Positions 8,690-18,662 of a stretch of DNA of 64,000 bases are shown here, piece after piece. A model generated the notes under the pieces. That model searched no databases, had not been told where the DNA came from, and saw only the letters and a program-made list of their open reading frames with translations. The stretch spans positions 4,836,001 to 4,900,000 of the forward strand of contig NC_010175.1 in assembly GCF_000018865.1 (NCBI RefSeq), read 5' to 3'. Position 1 is the first letter of the stretch. Each line of letters begins with the position of its first letter. This stretch comes from Chloroflexus aurantiacus J-10-fl (GTDB lineage Bacteria; Chloroflexota; Chloroflexia; Chloroflexales; Chloroflexaceae). A program made the position numbers and the translations under genes.

Positions 8690-11600
8690 ATGAATGAAGA
8701 GACAGTGTTGTTACAGGCAAAGGTCGCGCCGCCGCGACCACACCGCTATCGGTTGGTACGACCGGCGGTGACTGCGCGTTTGCGTGAGGCGTTTGATTAT
8801 CGGGTAACGCTGGTGCAGGCCGGTGCCGGCTATGGTAAGACGACGGCATTGGCCGAGCTGGCTATGAGTTCGGCAACGGTGTGCTGGTATACCATCGGTG
8901 AAAATGACCGTGATCCGGTTTCGTTTCTGACGTATCTGGCCGCTGCGTGTGCCCCGGTGTTGCCGCAGGGGGCGCCAGAGGCGCTGGCGACGCTCCGTTC
9001 GCATCCGGCTGACCGTGCGGTCTGGACGCAAACTGTCGATGGGTTGCTTAATGCGTTGGCCGGTTCGCCACGACGACCTGTGTTGCTGATCCTCGATGAT
9101 TATCACTTTGTCGCGGCGTCAGCCGAGATTCGGGCATTGACTGAGCGGCTGATTACGTATGCGCCGCCATGGCTCAGTCTGTTGATTGCGACGCGCTATC
9201 CGATTGTGAGCGGTGAGCTGGTGCGATGGCGCGCTCGTGGTGAGGTGCTGGAGTTACACCGCGATGCGCTGGCTTTTACCCACGATGAGATTGCTGCGCT
9301 TTTTCGCGATGTGTTTGGTATGGCGCTGAGTGACGCTGATGTTGATCTGCTCGATCACCATACCGAGGGGTGGCCGATTGCGCTTCAGTTGGTCTGGCAG
9401 GGGTTGCGGAGTGGGCAGGCGCGCAGTGTGAGTGAGCTGTTGGCCAGTGGCCCGGCGTCGCTGGCGGCGTTGTTCGATTTTCTGGCTTCGGATGTGTTGG
9501 ATCGACAGCCGCCAGAGATTGCGTCTTTTTTGCGGGCAACTGCGCCGCTGCGGGTGCTGACTGCGGCGGCGTGCGATGCTGTACGCCAGGCTGATGATAG
9601 TGATCAGTTGCTGGCTCAGGTGCGCGACCGCGATCTTTTTGTGGTTGAGCTGGATGCCAGTCATTACCGTTACCATCATCTGTTTCACGATTTCTTGCGT
9701 CAGCAGACGCGCAGTGATCCCGATCTGGCCGAGCGGCATCGGCGTGCAGCGCGGCATTATGCGGCAGCCGGGCAGGCCGAGGAGGCGATTTATCACTGGT
9801 TTGCCGCCGGTGAGGTGGCCATTGCCGCCGACGCGATTGTCGCAGCCGGTGAGGATGCGCTGCGCAATGGTCGGCTCGATACGCTGACCGATTGGATTGA
9901 TGCGTTGCCGGCTGAGCTGATCGCGAGTCGTCCGCGCTTGCAGAGCTATCTTGGCGATCTGTACCGGTTGCGTGCCCGTTTTGATGAAGCCCGTAACTGG
10001 TATGCGCAGGCCGAGACGATCAGCCGACAACACGGCGACCGCGCCGAGCTGGCCCGTGCCTTGTACGGTCAGGCTCTGGTCTATATCGATCAGGTGCAGC
10101 CGGTGCAGGCCGAGAGTGTGTTGCAAGAGGCGTTGCGGGTCAGTGAGGGGTTGGAGGATCAGGTTGCCCGCGCCCGTGTGCTTGAGTTGCTGGCCGAGAA
10201 TAAGCTGAATATGGGGCAGCCGGACGAGGCAGAGGCGTTGCAGCAGCAGGCACGCCAGTTGCGCGCCGCCAGCCCGGCAGCCGATCTGCTGAGCGCACGG
10301 GTGAAGCTGCGCACCGGTCAACTGGCGGCGGCACGGACGTTGTTGCAGGCGTGGCGGGATCGGGAGCGTGTGGCGACGGCACGGGGTGCCACCCCCGCTC
10401 CACGCGGTCATCGCGAGGCGGTGCTGGTGCTGGCGTTGATTGCCGCTTTTGAAGGGGATGTTGATCAGGCGCTCAGTCTGGCCGAAGAGGGTGTGCAGGT
10501 CGGTACTGAACGCCACTCCCGCTTTATTACCTCTGTCGCCTACGCCCGGCTTGGGCACGCCTGGTTGCTCAAGAGTGCGCTAACCGGTGTGTCGGCACGG
10601 GATCGCGCGCTCGAATATTACCGCCAGGCATTGGCCGAGGGCCAGGCGATAGGCGTCGACCGGTTACGGGTGGAACCGCTCTGGGGTTTAACCCGCCTCT
10701 ATGGGCTGGCCGGTGATTTGGCGGCTGCCGAGAACGCCGCCGTTGATGGTCAGGCTTTTTGTCGCTGGGCAGGTGATTTGTGGCTGGGGGCGATGATCCA
10801 GTTGCAACGAGGTGTGAGCCATTTGCTTGGCGGTCAGTTTGACCGTGCGCAGGAGATATTGCTGGCTGCCCGCGCCGATTTGCGTGCCTGTAGTGATCGG
10901 TTTGGTCAGGCCGTAGCCACGCTCTGGCTGGCATTGGGATACTACGAACAGCGGCATGATGCTGCGGCGACGGCGGCGATTGATGAGGCGCTGGATTTAA
11001 GTGCCACCGCCGGGTACGACTATCTCTTTACCCGGCCAACCTTTCTCGGTCTCCCCGATCCGCGTCGGGTCATCCCGCTCTTGCTGGCGACCCGTGCTCG
11101 CGGCCATCATCGCGACTACATCGAGCGGCTGTTATCCGCGATGGGGCTGCGTGGTCTCGAAGCCCACCCCGGTTATCAGTTGCGGGTTCAAACTCTGGGG
11201 ATGTTCCGGGTCTGGCGTGGCGATCACGAGATTGAGGCGCGTGAATGGCAACGGGATAAGGCCCGTCAGCTTTTCCAGGCGCTGATCGTGCATCGCAATC
11301 GCTGGCTGCAACGCGATGAGTTGGCCGAATTGCTCTGGCCACAGCTCAATCCTGAAGCGGCTGTGCGCGACTTTAAGGTTGCGCTGAGTGCTCTTTATCG
11401 AGCGCTGGAGCCGAATCGTACTGAAGCAACGTCGGCATTTATTGCCCGTGAAGGCAGTGCCTATCGGCTACGGCCAACGGCAGACATCTGGCTTGATTGC
11501 GCCGAATTCAGTGCCGGTTGCACAACCGGTTTGCGGCTGCTTGATCAAGGTCAGATCGGTGCCGGCATGCAACGACTCCAGGCTGCGTTGCAGCTTTACC

Positions 11601-11968
11601 AGGGTGATTTTCTTCCCGATACGATTTATGAAGGCTGGGCCGACGCGGAACGAGAACGATTGCGGAGTATGTTTCTGCGCAGTGCCGACCGCCTGGCCCA
11701 GTGTCTGGCTGAACAGGGGCAGAACGAGGAGTTGATTGCGCTGGCCGAACGTATCCTCACCTACGATAACTGCTGGGAACGCGCCTATCGGTTGTTGATG
11801 CTGGCCTATGCCCGTCAGGGTAATCGGGCCGCTGCGCTACGGGTTTTTCAACGTTGTAGCGATAACCTTGCCCGTGAACTCAATGTCGATCCGGCACCGG
11901 AGACCATTGCACTCGCCGAACGGCTGCGACACGGGGAGATGCCTTTGCCACATGAAGCGGTCGGGTGA
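8690..11968 (+). CDS. Large STAND-type transcriptional regulator: AAA/NB-ATPase, TPR array, BTAD with OmpR-type winged helix
   Basis: 1092 residues. Walker A GAGYGKTT lies at 45-52 and Walker B VLLILDDYHF near 135, as in MalT-type ATPases. About 450 residues of TPR-like helices follow. The C-terminal 250 residues carry a winged-helix (LGMFRVWRG... ELAELLWP) and a bacterial transcriptional activator domain ending RELNVDPAPET, as in AfsR/SARP proteins. The MalT-like N-terminus combined with a BTAD C-terminus is common in Chloroflexi. It probably senses a small molecule and activates transcription. The target is unknown, since no divergent operon sits next to it. The start at 8690 fits the N-terminal KVAPPRP pattern of this family. 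Confidence 0.85.
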   Translation: MNEETVLLQAKVAPPRPHRYRLVRPAVTARLREAFDYRVTLVQAGAGYGKTTALAELAMSSATVCWYTIGENDRDPVSFLTYLAAACAPVLPQGAPEALATLRSHPADRAVWTQTVDGLLNALAGSPRRPVLLILDDYHFVAASAEIRALTERLITYAPPWLSLLIATRYPIVSGELVRWRARGEVLELHRDALAFTHDEIAALFRDVFGMALSDADVDLLDHHTEGWPIALQLVWQGLRSGQARSVSELLASGPASLAALFDFLASDVLDRQPPEIASFLRATAPLRVLTAAACDAVRQADDSDQLLAQVRDRDLFVVELDASHYRYHHLFHDFLRQQTRSDPDLAERHRRAARHYAAAGQAEEAIYHWFAAGEVAIAADAIVAAGEDALRNGRLDTLTDWIDALPAELIASRPRLQSYLGDLYRLRARFDEARNWYAQAETISRQHGDRAELARALYGQALVYIDQVQPVQAESVLQEALRVSEGLEDQVARARVLELLAENKLNMGQPDEAEALQQQARQLRAASPAADLLSARVKLRTGQLAAARTLLQAWRDRERVATARGATPAPRGHREAVLVLALIAAFEGDVDQALSLAEEGVQVGTERHSRFITSVAYARLGHAWLLKSALTGVSARDRALEYYRQALAEGQAIGVDRLRVEPLWGLTRLYGLAGDLAAAENAAVDGQAFCRWAGDLWLGAMIQLQRGVSHLLGGQFDRAQEILLAARADLRACSDRFGQAVATLWLALGYYEQRHDAAATAAIDEALDLSATAGYDYLFTRPTFLGLPDPRRVIPLLLATRARGHHRDYIERLLSAMGLRGLEAHPGYQLRVQTLGMFRVWRGDHEIEAREWQRDKARQLFQALIVHRNRWLQRDELAELLWPQLNPEAAVRDFKVALSALYRALEPNRTEATSAFIAREGSAYRLRPTADIWLDCAEFSAGCTTGLRLLDQGQIGAGMQRLQAALQLYQGDFLPDTIYEGWADAERERLRSMFLRSADRLAQCLAEQGQNEELIALAERILTYDNCWERAYRLLMLAYARQGNRAAALRVFQRCSDNLARELNVDPAPETIALAERLRHGEMPLPHEAVG

Positions 11969-11991
11969 CAGAGGCCGGATGGTTATGACTG

Positions 11992-12786
11992 CTACGCACG
12001 CAACCCGCGTGCCCGCAGGTGGGCATCGAGCCAGGCCGCCTCGTCGGGGGTGAGGTCGGGCGGCGGCGGGGGTTGACGGTAGTCGATCCGCAGGTCGTAG
12101 CGTGCGTTGCGGTAGACCTGATGCACGAGGGTGGTCAACGGCAAGGGCACATCGGGGTCGGGACGCCGCAACGGCACCGGCACCGTCGGGAGCGGTTTGG
12201 CCAGCGGACAGAGCCAGATGTCAATCTCCGGCCAGCGTTCGACGCGGCTGAGGAAGATTACGTAAGGGGCAGCGGGGAGCGGATCGGGGCGAGCCAGCCG
12301 TGGCCGGCGGCCACCCCGCAGCAGGTCGATTTCGAGCAGGTGCACCCCACTTTGAAACAGCTCCCGTCGCTTTTGCTCGTAAGCATCGGCACCGTCGGGG
12401 GTCGGACGCTTGTTCACCGGTGAGAGCAGTTCAATAGCGGTGACCAGGGTATCGTCGGTCACGGTGCGAATTTCCAGCCGTGCGTAGCGGGTGGGCACTT
12501 CGAGCAAGGCTGTTCCGGTCAGTGATGGCGTGTCCACCACGGCTGTTGCCGGCGTTACCGCTGCGCTTTCCCGCTCGAACACACCGACATCGGGCACCAG
12601 GGCGCGCCGGGGCACTGTGATCTCAACCTGCTCTGGCGCGACGTAGGGAGTAATCTGCGCAACGTACCCCGGTGCAATCTGGGCCTGTACATAGTCGCGA
12701 ATAGCCGTAATCAGCCCGATGTGTACATCAGGCCACAGGCTCGAACGCTCCAGATACGGATCCATGCCCGGAAATGGTGGTTCCAT
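11992..12786 (-). CDS. DUF4058 family protein, copy A
   Basis: 264 residues. It starts MEPPFPGMDPYLE, the hallmark of DUF4058, and includes VPTRYARLEIRT, ELLSPVNKRP and LLEIDLLRGG (family core, distantly restriction-endonuclease-like; no proven function). The ATG at 12786 follows CAGGAGC. A TATAAT box on the minus strand (12819-12814) lies 28 bases upstream. It is nearly identical to copy B. Differences cluster between residues 20 and 52 (HIGLITAIRDYV here, HHRLVNAMSDYL in copy B). Confidence 0.85.
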   Translation of the reverse strand: MEPPFPGMDPYLERSSLWPDVHIGLITAIRDYVQAQIAPGYVAQITPYVAPEQVEITVPRRALVPDVGVFERESAAVTPATAVVDTPSLTGTALLEVPTRYARLEIRTVTDDTLVTAIELLSPVNKRPTPDGADAYEQKRRELFQSGVHLLEIDLLRGGRRPRLARPDPLPAAPYVIFLSRVERWPEIDIWLCPLAKPLPTVPVPLRRPDPDVPLPLTTLVHQVYRNARYDLRIDYRQPPPPPDLTPDEAAWLDAHLRARGLRA

Positions 12787-12930
12787 AGATTGCTCCTGGG
12801 TAGTTCTGTAGAGATTATAGCAAATAGTGTGCTCGAAGTAACTGTCGTCAGTACCTGGAGACGCTCCAAGCGAGGGTATACGTGGCCCAAGACAGGGAAA
12901 CGGGTGATACAAATACTCCAGAAACGGGCA

Positions 12931-13725
12931 TCACTGCCGTAACCCGCGTGCCCGCAGGTGGGCATCGAGCCAGGCCGTCTCGTCGGGGGTGAGGTCGGGC
13001 GGCGGCGGGGGTTGACGGTAGTCGATCCGCAGGTCGTAGCGTGCGTTGCGGTAGACCTGATGCACGAGGGTGGTCAACGGCAAGGGCACATCGGGGTCGG
13101 GACGCCGCAACGGCACCGGCACCGTCGGGAGCGGTTTGGCCAGCGGACAGAGCCAGATGTCAATCTCCGGCCAGCGTTCGACGCGGCTGAGGAAGACTAC
13201 GTAAGGGGCAGCGGGGAGCGGATCGGGGCGGGCCAGCCGTGGCCGGCGGCCACCTCGCAGCAGGTCGATTTCGAGCAGGTGTACCCCACTTTGAAACAGC
13301 TCCCGTCGCTTTTGCTCGTAAGCATCGGCACCGTCGGGGGTCGGGCGCTTGTTCACCGGTGAGAGCAGTTCAATAGCGGTGACCAGGGTATCATCAGTCA
13401 CGGTGCGAATTTCCAGCCGGGCGTAGCGGGTGGGCACTTCGAGCAAGGCCGTTCCGGTCAGTGAGGGGGTGTCTACCACGGCTGTCGCCGGCGTTACCGC
13501 TGCGCTTTCCCGCTCGAACACACCGACATCGGGCACCAGGGCGCGCCGGGGTGCCGTGATCTCAACCTGCTCCAGTGCGACGTAGGGAGTAATCTGCGCA
13601 ACGTACCCCGGAGCAATTTGGGCCTGTAAATAGTCACTCATTGCGTTCACCAGCCGATGGTGTACATCAGGCCACAGGCTCGAACGCTCCAGATACGGAT
13701 CCATGCCCGGAAATGGTGGTTCCAT
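12931..13725 (-). CDS. DUF4058 family protein, copy B
   Basis: 264 residues, same start MEPPFPGMDPYLE and same domain as copy A, 939 bases away head to tail. The near identity at DNA level, including the RBS and the -10 box (13758-13753), shows a recent tandem duplication of roughly 830 bases. It ends LRQ, whereas copy A ends LRA. It may be co-expressed with copy A or from its own TATAAT. Function unknown. Confidence 0.85.
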   Translation of the reverse strand: MEPPFPGMDPYLERSSLWPDVHHRLVNAMSDYLQAQIAPGYVAQITPYVALEQVEITAPRRALVPDVGVFERESAAVTPATAVVDTPSLTGTALLEVPTRYARLEIRTVTDDTLVTAIELLSPVNKRPTPDGADAYEQKRRELFQSGVHLLEIDLLRGGRRPRLARPDPLPAAPYVVFLSRVERWPEIDIWLCPLAKPLPTVPVPLRRPDPDVPLPLTTLVHQVYRNARYDLRIDYRQPPPPPDLTPDETAWLDAHLRARGLRQ

Positions 13726-14386
13726 AGATTGCTCCTGGGTAGTGGTGTAGATATTATAGCATGGACGGCATCTTGTCAGCGGCTGAACCATGTTACCGTG
13801 TTATATCAAATCTTCGTTCATCAGTCCCGTGATAGCGGTTGCCCCGCTCCGGGGGGAATCACCGCTTATGCTCTTCCATCACCTGTACCAGTGTTACGGG
13901 ATACGAAAGGAGGCTGATGGGCAGGCTGGAAGCCTGCTTCACGATCCACGCCACTGCTCACGCACAGCCAGATCATCACGGATGGTCAAATCAGGTGGGT
14001 GTGAACTGCACGCACCTCGTCCCTCCGCACCAGATCGCGAGCACGGCTGGCGCAGCAGCGTGGCTGCCGCACTCCAAACGATGCGTCACGGCAATACGGG
14101 GGGGGGAAGCGGTACTCCCCTGGAGCAGATACAACCTCGACCCGCAGCGGTAGCGTTACACCACGCACCGGATCGCGAGCACGGCTGGCGCAGCAGCGTG
14201 GCTGCCGCACTCCAGACGATGCGTCACGGCAATCCGGGCGGGAAGCGGTACCAGGATGATGGTGCGATCACAAGCAATGACGTCTCGTACTGATATACCA
14301 CCACTCGTGCCACCTGCAAGCAGCACTGAAACAACAACCTCAGCGCTCGAAGATGTCTAAAAACAATCTTGTAGACGAACGTTCAA
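13726..14386. repeat. Non-coding stretch with a two-copy direct repeat carrying the MITE core
   Basis: No supported gene. An 81-83 base unit occurs at 14033-14115 and 14171-14251, starting GATCGCGAGCACGGCTGG and ending GGAAGCGGTAC. The units contain CGCAGCAGCGTGGCTGCCGCACTCC, the same core as MITE copies 1-3 (GGCAGCATGGCTGCC there). The outer MITE ends are missing, so these look like internal remnants or a second repeat family sharing the core. Confidence 0.65.
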
Positions 14387-15163
14387 TCAGTTATCTTGAG
14401 AAGCATACAAAAAACCTAAATGGGCATGAACTGGATTTCGTGCAGTTCGCACGTGGAACCCTCGTTGTTGTAAATATTCCACCAGATGCTCATGAGAAAA
14501 TTGCGTTACACCATCGTGGTATTCGAGACAGATGCGCTTAATGCGTTGTAATGCCTGCGCACTCGCATTGAACAGAATATCAAATTCAGCACCTTCACAG
14601 TCTATTTTTAAAAAGTCACATACCCCAATAGGGTGTTCATTCAATATATCATCCAGGCTACGCCCAGGTACAACTATGGAGTCGACAGCCTGTGTGGCTG
14701 ATGTTGTTGAATGCTGCACCGCTGCCCCGGTAGCAAACAACACCATCTCTTCTGATGATGCGCCTACTGCGAACGGAAATGCCTGCACGTTTTGGATCGC
14801 ATTCAAGGCAAGATTTTCCTTCAGCAAGCGAAACGACTCCGGAAACGGCTCATAGACAAAAACCCGACATGTCGGATGATCATACGCGACGGAAACAGCA
14901 AAATCACCCAGCCCCGCACCAATATCAACAACAGTCCAGCCATCCTGGATAGGAGTTCCGTATGTCTCATAATCACGATCAAGACAGGTTTCTTTAATAA
15001 TCCACACATCCATTAAACTACGCACTTTAAATTGACAGCCATTTTTAAGCTTAATCACCGTCTCGCCTTGCCGGAATAGGAGACCGAAACACACATACCA
15101 GTTCACAATCTTTTGCAAAATAGTAAATACTGATCGCAGGTAATACCATAATCGACGTTTCAC
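14387..15163 (-). CDS. FkbM-family SAM-dependent methyltransferase
   Basis: 258 residues. The SAM motif VVDIGAGLGDFAVSVA is near residue 78, YEPFPESFRLLKENLALN follows at about 105, and DFLKIDCEGAEFDIL near 190 is the FkbM signature. The GTG start at 15163 follows GGGAGGATTT. Members methylate hydroxyls in polyketides, lipids or surface glycans, and many lie in polysaccharide loci. Here the neighbours are mobile elements and a broken secreted protein, so the substrate cannot be guessed. AT-rich compared with the core. Confidence 0.8.
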   Translation of the reverse strand: MKRRLWYYLRSVFTILQKIVNWYVCFGLLFRQGETVIKLKNGCQFKVRSLMDVWIIKETCLDRDYETYGTPIQDGWTVVDIGAGLGDFAVSVAYDHPTCRVFVYEPFPESFRLLKENLALNAIQNVQAFPFAVGASSEEMVLFATGAAVQHSTTSATQAVDSIVVPGRSLDDILNEHPIGVCDFLKIDCEGAEFDILFNASAQALQRIKRICLEYHDGVTQFSHEHLVEYLQQRGFHVRTARNPVHAHLGFLYASQDN

Positions 15164-15483
15164 AAATCCTCCCTGCTAGCCTAAACGTTATTTCAGAAAG
15201 GGCTGACCACACCTGACCGGTAGTGTGGTAGTGTAGCATTGTAGCACAGACTGAAGTCTGTGCCCTGACACCCTCCGTCAACGTCGAGTCTGATTCATCA
15301 TCGCGCAGATACAGTCCCAATAATGAAGCGAACGACGCACACCTTGTATGGTTACCCCGGTGCGTCGTTCGTATGGGCGGACATCCGTGCGGGCAGTGCA
15401 GAAACCCGGTTCACGCACGTAATATAACGAAACGGACTGACAGGATATTTACGAAACAGGTTCTACACAATCCATCAAGGTAG
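15164..15483. repeat. Intergenic stretch with a perfect short palindrome and a solo IS-like end
   Basis: GCACAGACT-GA-AGTCTGTGC at 15244-15263 is a perfect 9-base inverted repeat, and related sequences look like dispersed hairpin repeats. Near 15449-15464 the sequence TTACGAAACAGGTTCTA resembles a single MITE/IS terminus. No gene seen. Confidence 0.45.
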
Positions 15484-16143
15484 CTACCGACAAAGTGAAG
15501 TCGGATTCAGAGCCAGTTGGGGATCGCTAAAATACTTCCACCAGTTACTGGCAATCGAATCGGGACCACATCCGGTTTTTGCCGGTAGATGGCTGAACCA
15601 AAACTCCAGAAAACCAAGATGATTACAGTTCCATAGCGAGCAAGAAACAGGTGTTGCCGTACTCAAAGGATTGCTAAGGTTTGGGTAATTACTAAAATCG
15701 GCACAATTCGACAACACTGTAGAGGGATTAGTGTAATCGTAATCACGTACACCATTCGGCGGATAGTGAATATTGCCACATCCACTATACGAGTAATTTG
15801 GCGACAACGCCTTAACTAATGCAAACCTCTCCCAATTGTGAGTAGTGCGGTTTTGCTGCCAGCTACCGTACACTCTGGTCATTGTCGATTCTGCGCGATG
15901 CCCAAAATTATGAATGGCACTATCCAGATCACGCTCAGGGCTTGGCCCCATAATCGGTATGATGCGATTGCACGAGTGCGGACCCGGTACCGGCATAGAA
16001 TTATAGAAATACGCATTCGGTCCTACCAGTGTAGACTCATAGAAACCAAACCAGGGACCGTTGTATATCCACACCTCATCTATCTCACCCCGGTTCGCCC
16101 GCCCACAAATATCGAAGGCAGGCGAGTTCACGATTGCATTGTA

Positions 16144-16418
16144 GAACCTATTTCAAAAAACATCTACGAGAAGGTATCTTCTTCATTGCCACTCGATTCG
16201 ATGTTCATGACGAGCAAACCTGGCCTCCGCGTGACCAGCCGGGTCAACGACGTGACACGTGCCGGATCGTGTGTACGGCTGGCGCGGCAGCATGGCTGCC
16301 GCACTCCAAACTACGCCACACGCGGATGATAAGCGATCAAGGCAACCTATTCAGCGCGTGATGGCACCGGAGATAGTTATTAGAGCGCGACAGTACAACT
16401 TTATTATGAAATAAGTTC
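16144..16418. mobile_element. MITE copy 3
   Basis: 275 bases, the same length as copy 1 and closely similar throughout, with ends GAACCTATTTCAAAAAA and TTATGAAATAAGTTC. TA flanks it on both sides (16142-16143 and 16419-16420). Its right end cuts the dam gene fragment, supplying that frame's last codons and stop. It contains GGCAGCATGGCTGCC near 16281. Confidence 0.85.
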
Positions 16419-16721
16419 TAATAATAGCTTCTTTCCTTCTTCTGTCAAATACTTTCGTACAGTTTCAGGAAATATTTTTCCTTCATATATCATCTGATAC
16501 AGGCGTATGATATAAGGATTGATATCATTCACAATTGCATAATCGGGCTGAACATTGAAAAGTACAGCTCCTGAACCTAAAAATGGCTCAATCCATCGTC
16601 CCTGACCGTGCCAGGAGATATTGCTTAGAATAAACTTAGTCAGTTTAGTCTTAATTCCTTGACACTTTATTGGTGGAACAATGACTCGTTGTACTGTACG
16701 TGGTAAACCTCTAGTGTTCAT
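16404..16721 (-). pseudogene. DNA adenine methylase (D12 class, Dam/DpnIIA-like), N-terminal fragment
   Basis: About 100 residues of the N-terminus of a D12-class adenine-N6 methyltransferase. PPIKCQGIKTKL is the SAM-binding start (usual form PFxKWxGGKRxL), WIEPFLGSGAVLF is motif I, and AIVNDINPYIIRLYQMI is the following segment. The catalytic DPPY part is missing, because the frame is cut at 16419 by MITE copy 3, which contributes the last residues and the stop. It cannot be an active methylase. It is cargo of the composite unit and shows where the element sat before. Confidence 0.85.
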
Positions 16722-16751
16722 ATTGTAAACCTTTATACCGCAAATAGCTTC

Positions 16752-17602
16752 GAACCTATTTCAAAAATGTCTTCTTATGCTAAAATAGTGGTATGAGCAG
16801 ACATGATCTCACCGACGACCAATGGGCGGTGATCGAACCGCTTATCCCCAAGAAACCACGTGCGCGGGGTCGTCCACGCAACGACGACCGCCGGACACTG
16901 AATGGTATGCTGTATGTGCTCCACACCGGCTGTGCCTGGGCAGACCTGCCAAAGGAGTACGGGTCCCCCAGCACCTGCTGGCGACGATGGCACGCGTGGT
17001 CGCAGGACGGGACGTGGGAGCGCATCTGGCGCACGCTCCTGAGCCGCCTCGACGCCGACAGCAAGCTGGACTGGGCACACGCGTTGCTGGACGGCAGCTT
17101 CGTTCCAGCGAAAAAAGGGGCACTGGCGGAGGCACAACGAAGGTCGGCAAAGGCTCCAAGGTGATGGTCGTGGTAGATGGCACTGGTGTGCCCATCGGCC
17201 TGCACGTGGCGAGCGCACACCCGCACGAACGCACCCTGGCTGAAGCGACGGTGCGGACCATTCGGGTGCCACGCCGACGCGGCCGGCCCAGCACGCGACC
17301 AAACGAAGTGGTGGCGGATAACGCCGATGACCGTGCAGCGTTGCGCAGCGACGTGCGTCGGCGTGGGATCACACCCACCATGCCATCTCGTGAGCGGCGC
17401 AATCGTCAGCGGCCAAAGCGCGGGCGTCCGCTGCGTACCGGCGCAAGCTATCAGCACCGCTGGACGGTCGAGCGGTGCTTCGCGTGGATGGACACGTATC
17501 GTCGGTTGGTGGTGCGCTATGATCGTCATCTGCATAGCTCTCGTGCGTTTTGTCTCGTCGCTATCATGTTGTGGTGCGTTGACCGAATTTTGAAATGAGT
17601 TC
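16752..17602 (+). mobile_element. IS5-family (IS427-like) insertion sequence, copy 1
   Basis: 851 bases with inverted ends GAACCTATTTCAAAAAT / AGAACTCATTTCAAAATTCGG (reverse of the right end). It encodes one transposase in two overlapping frames. Size, two-frame organisation, DDE residues and TA target fit the IS427 subgroup. The second copy at 56100-56950 has the same length. Confidence 0.9.
16793..17598 (+). CDS. IS5-family transposase, two frames joined by -1 frameshift
   Basis: Frame 1 (16793-17164) starts MSRHDLTDDQWAVIEPLIP, a classic IS5/IS427 start with DUF4096-type DNA binding, and contains the first catalytic Asp in LLDGSFVPAKK. Frame 2, readable from before 17117 to 17598, carries MVVVDGTG, VVADNADD (second Asp region) and WTVERCFAWMD (catalytic Glu). 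At 17111-17120 an A6G4 run sits where the frames cross. Slipping back one base there joins PAKK to the RGTGGGTTK... sequence expected in the family. The full product would be about 268 residues and appears intact. Confidence 0.88.
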
Positions 17603-18300
17603 TAGTCACTCAGATGCTGCCCATTACTTAGAATTGGGTCATATACGATGACATACACCTTTCTGACAATAATTTCGGCAGGTGCAAACGAGCGAGCAAC
17701 GATTGGGAGGAATATATCATACGGCAGACTTTGCATACCGCCACTGAAGGATGAGTGATGGTGAGGGGGTATATTCGAGTTGCTGATGGATGGAGAGGTT
17801 TGATTCGCTGTAGATGCCAATAGATCATCGTATCGTACCGTGACAGTGCTCTTGTGAGAAGCGAACGTGATCTGGACATTACCGACAGCGTGATGTGCAA
17901 CGTTTGCCAGCGCAGCCTGTATTGTTTCACTGAGCGTTTGCTGTTCAGATGTTAGCGAAGTAAAAGGACGATTAATTGTAATTGAAAAGTCTATCTCATA
18001 GGGTCTAAAATGACCACAAGGGTCAGTTTCGCCAAAACTCCGCGCCATCACCTGGGCATCAATTCCTTCCGAATGCAGGATGTGTTGAACTTTGTGGGCT
18101 ATTTCTGGCATCATCGGGCCAGGAGTCCACATCCATCCGCCGACTGAAGGACATTCATTATGTAGCGATGATGGATTATTAACCGTTAATGGGTTAGTTT
18201 CTTCTATTGCCTGTAAAGCGGGAGGAGCAATTCCAGCAGCAAGAAACAAGATCACACCAATAAGCACTGTCAGAGCGTACTGCTTTGCTGGTATGTTCAT

Positions 18301-18662
18301 TCTTTATTCTCCCTATCAACCATACAAACGTGTGCAAATACGATGATCCTCAGAGCTTATCCGAATAATTGATATCAGGTTTACCTGACACGTAGAGCAA
18401 CCCCTATTCCATCAGCGTTTTCACATAGCCCCTTAATCTACTCGCCAACAAACAAAGAATCGTGGCACCTGTCAGGCGAACAATGGTCACAAGCCGGAAC
18501 AATATTCGTCAGATACGAACACTTTCGCTACGAACGTAATTACCCCATCCCTGTTACCAATTTGTAACCGCTCAGCAACCTCCTTCTGCTACCCTCGCCA
18601 TCAAATCCCCGGTTGTAAGCTGCGCGTTTGCGCTATCGCGGCGGTGACGCCGCACACGACAC
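18301..18662. other. Intergenic stretch before the acyl-CoA ligase operon
   Basis: 362 bases between the divergent secreted-protein pseudogene and the operon. It must hold both promoters, but I see no convincing -35/-10 pair and no operator palindrome. Confidence 0.35.

Larger units (their letters stand above)
16144..17602. mobile_element. Composite transposing unit: MITE copy 3 + dam fragment + full IS5-family IS
   Basis: The outer ends are the left end of a MITE (GAACCTATTTCAAAA at 16144) and the right end of the IS (TTTTGAAATGAGTTC ending at 17602). Each is flanked outside by TA (16142-16143 and 17603-17604), and a single TA at the junction restores the interrupted gene. The 1459-base unit therefore moved as one piece, carrying a truncated DNA adenine methylase gene. 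The inner IS end at 16752 has no TA next to it (TTC). Confidence 0.85.
15484..18300 (-). pseudogene. Secreted protein gene split by a composite mobile element (two exon-like halves, 18300-17603 and 16143-15484)
   Basis: The 5' half (18300-17603) starts with a clear signal peptide (KQYALTVLIGVILFLAAGIA, cleavage near ALQA) and ends at SNGQHLSD, followed by a TAG made from the TA duplication plus the first G of the element. The 3' half continues YNAIVNSPAFDICGR and includes WIYNGPWFGFYEST and GHRAESTMTRVYGS, ending at 15484. Deleting 16144-17602 plus one TA joins the halves exactly in frame (SD-Y-NA), giving 451 residues. The protein is exported. Similar extracellular proteins of unknown function occur in Chloroflexi, by my recollection of the family. 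The GHRAES histidine/glutamate pair could be catalytic, but that is speculation. Confidence 0.85.

Noticed and set aside
9254-10558. 434-codon open frame on the minus strand
   Set aside because: It lies wholly opposite the STAND-like regulator, whose motifs and codon pattern are convincing. Its product (many Gln, Arg, His) is typical antisense shadow.
12019-13362. Two nearly identical 134-codon plus-strand frames
   Set aside because: They are antisense to the two DUF4058 genes, and their likeness only reflects the duplication.
16780-17535. 251-codon minus-strand frame inside IS copy 1
   Set aside because: Antisense to the transposase; a matching frame exists in copy 2 only because the DNA is the same.
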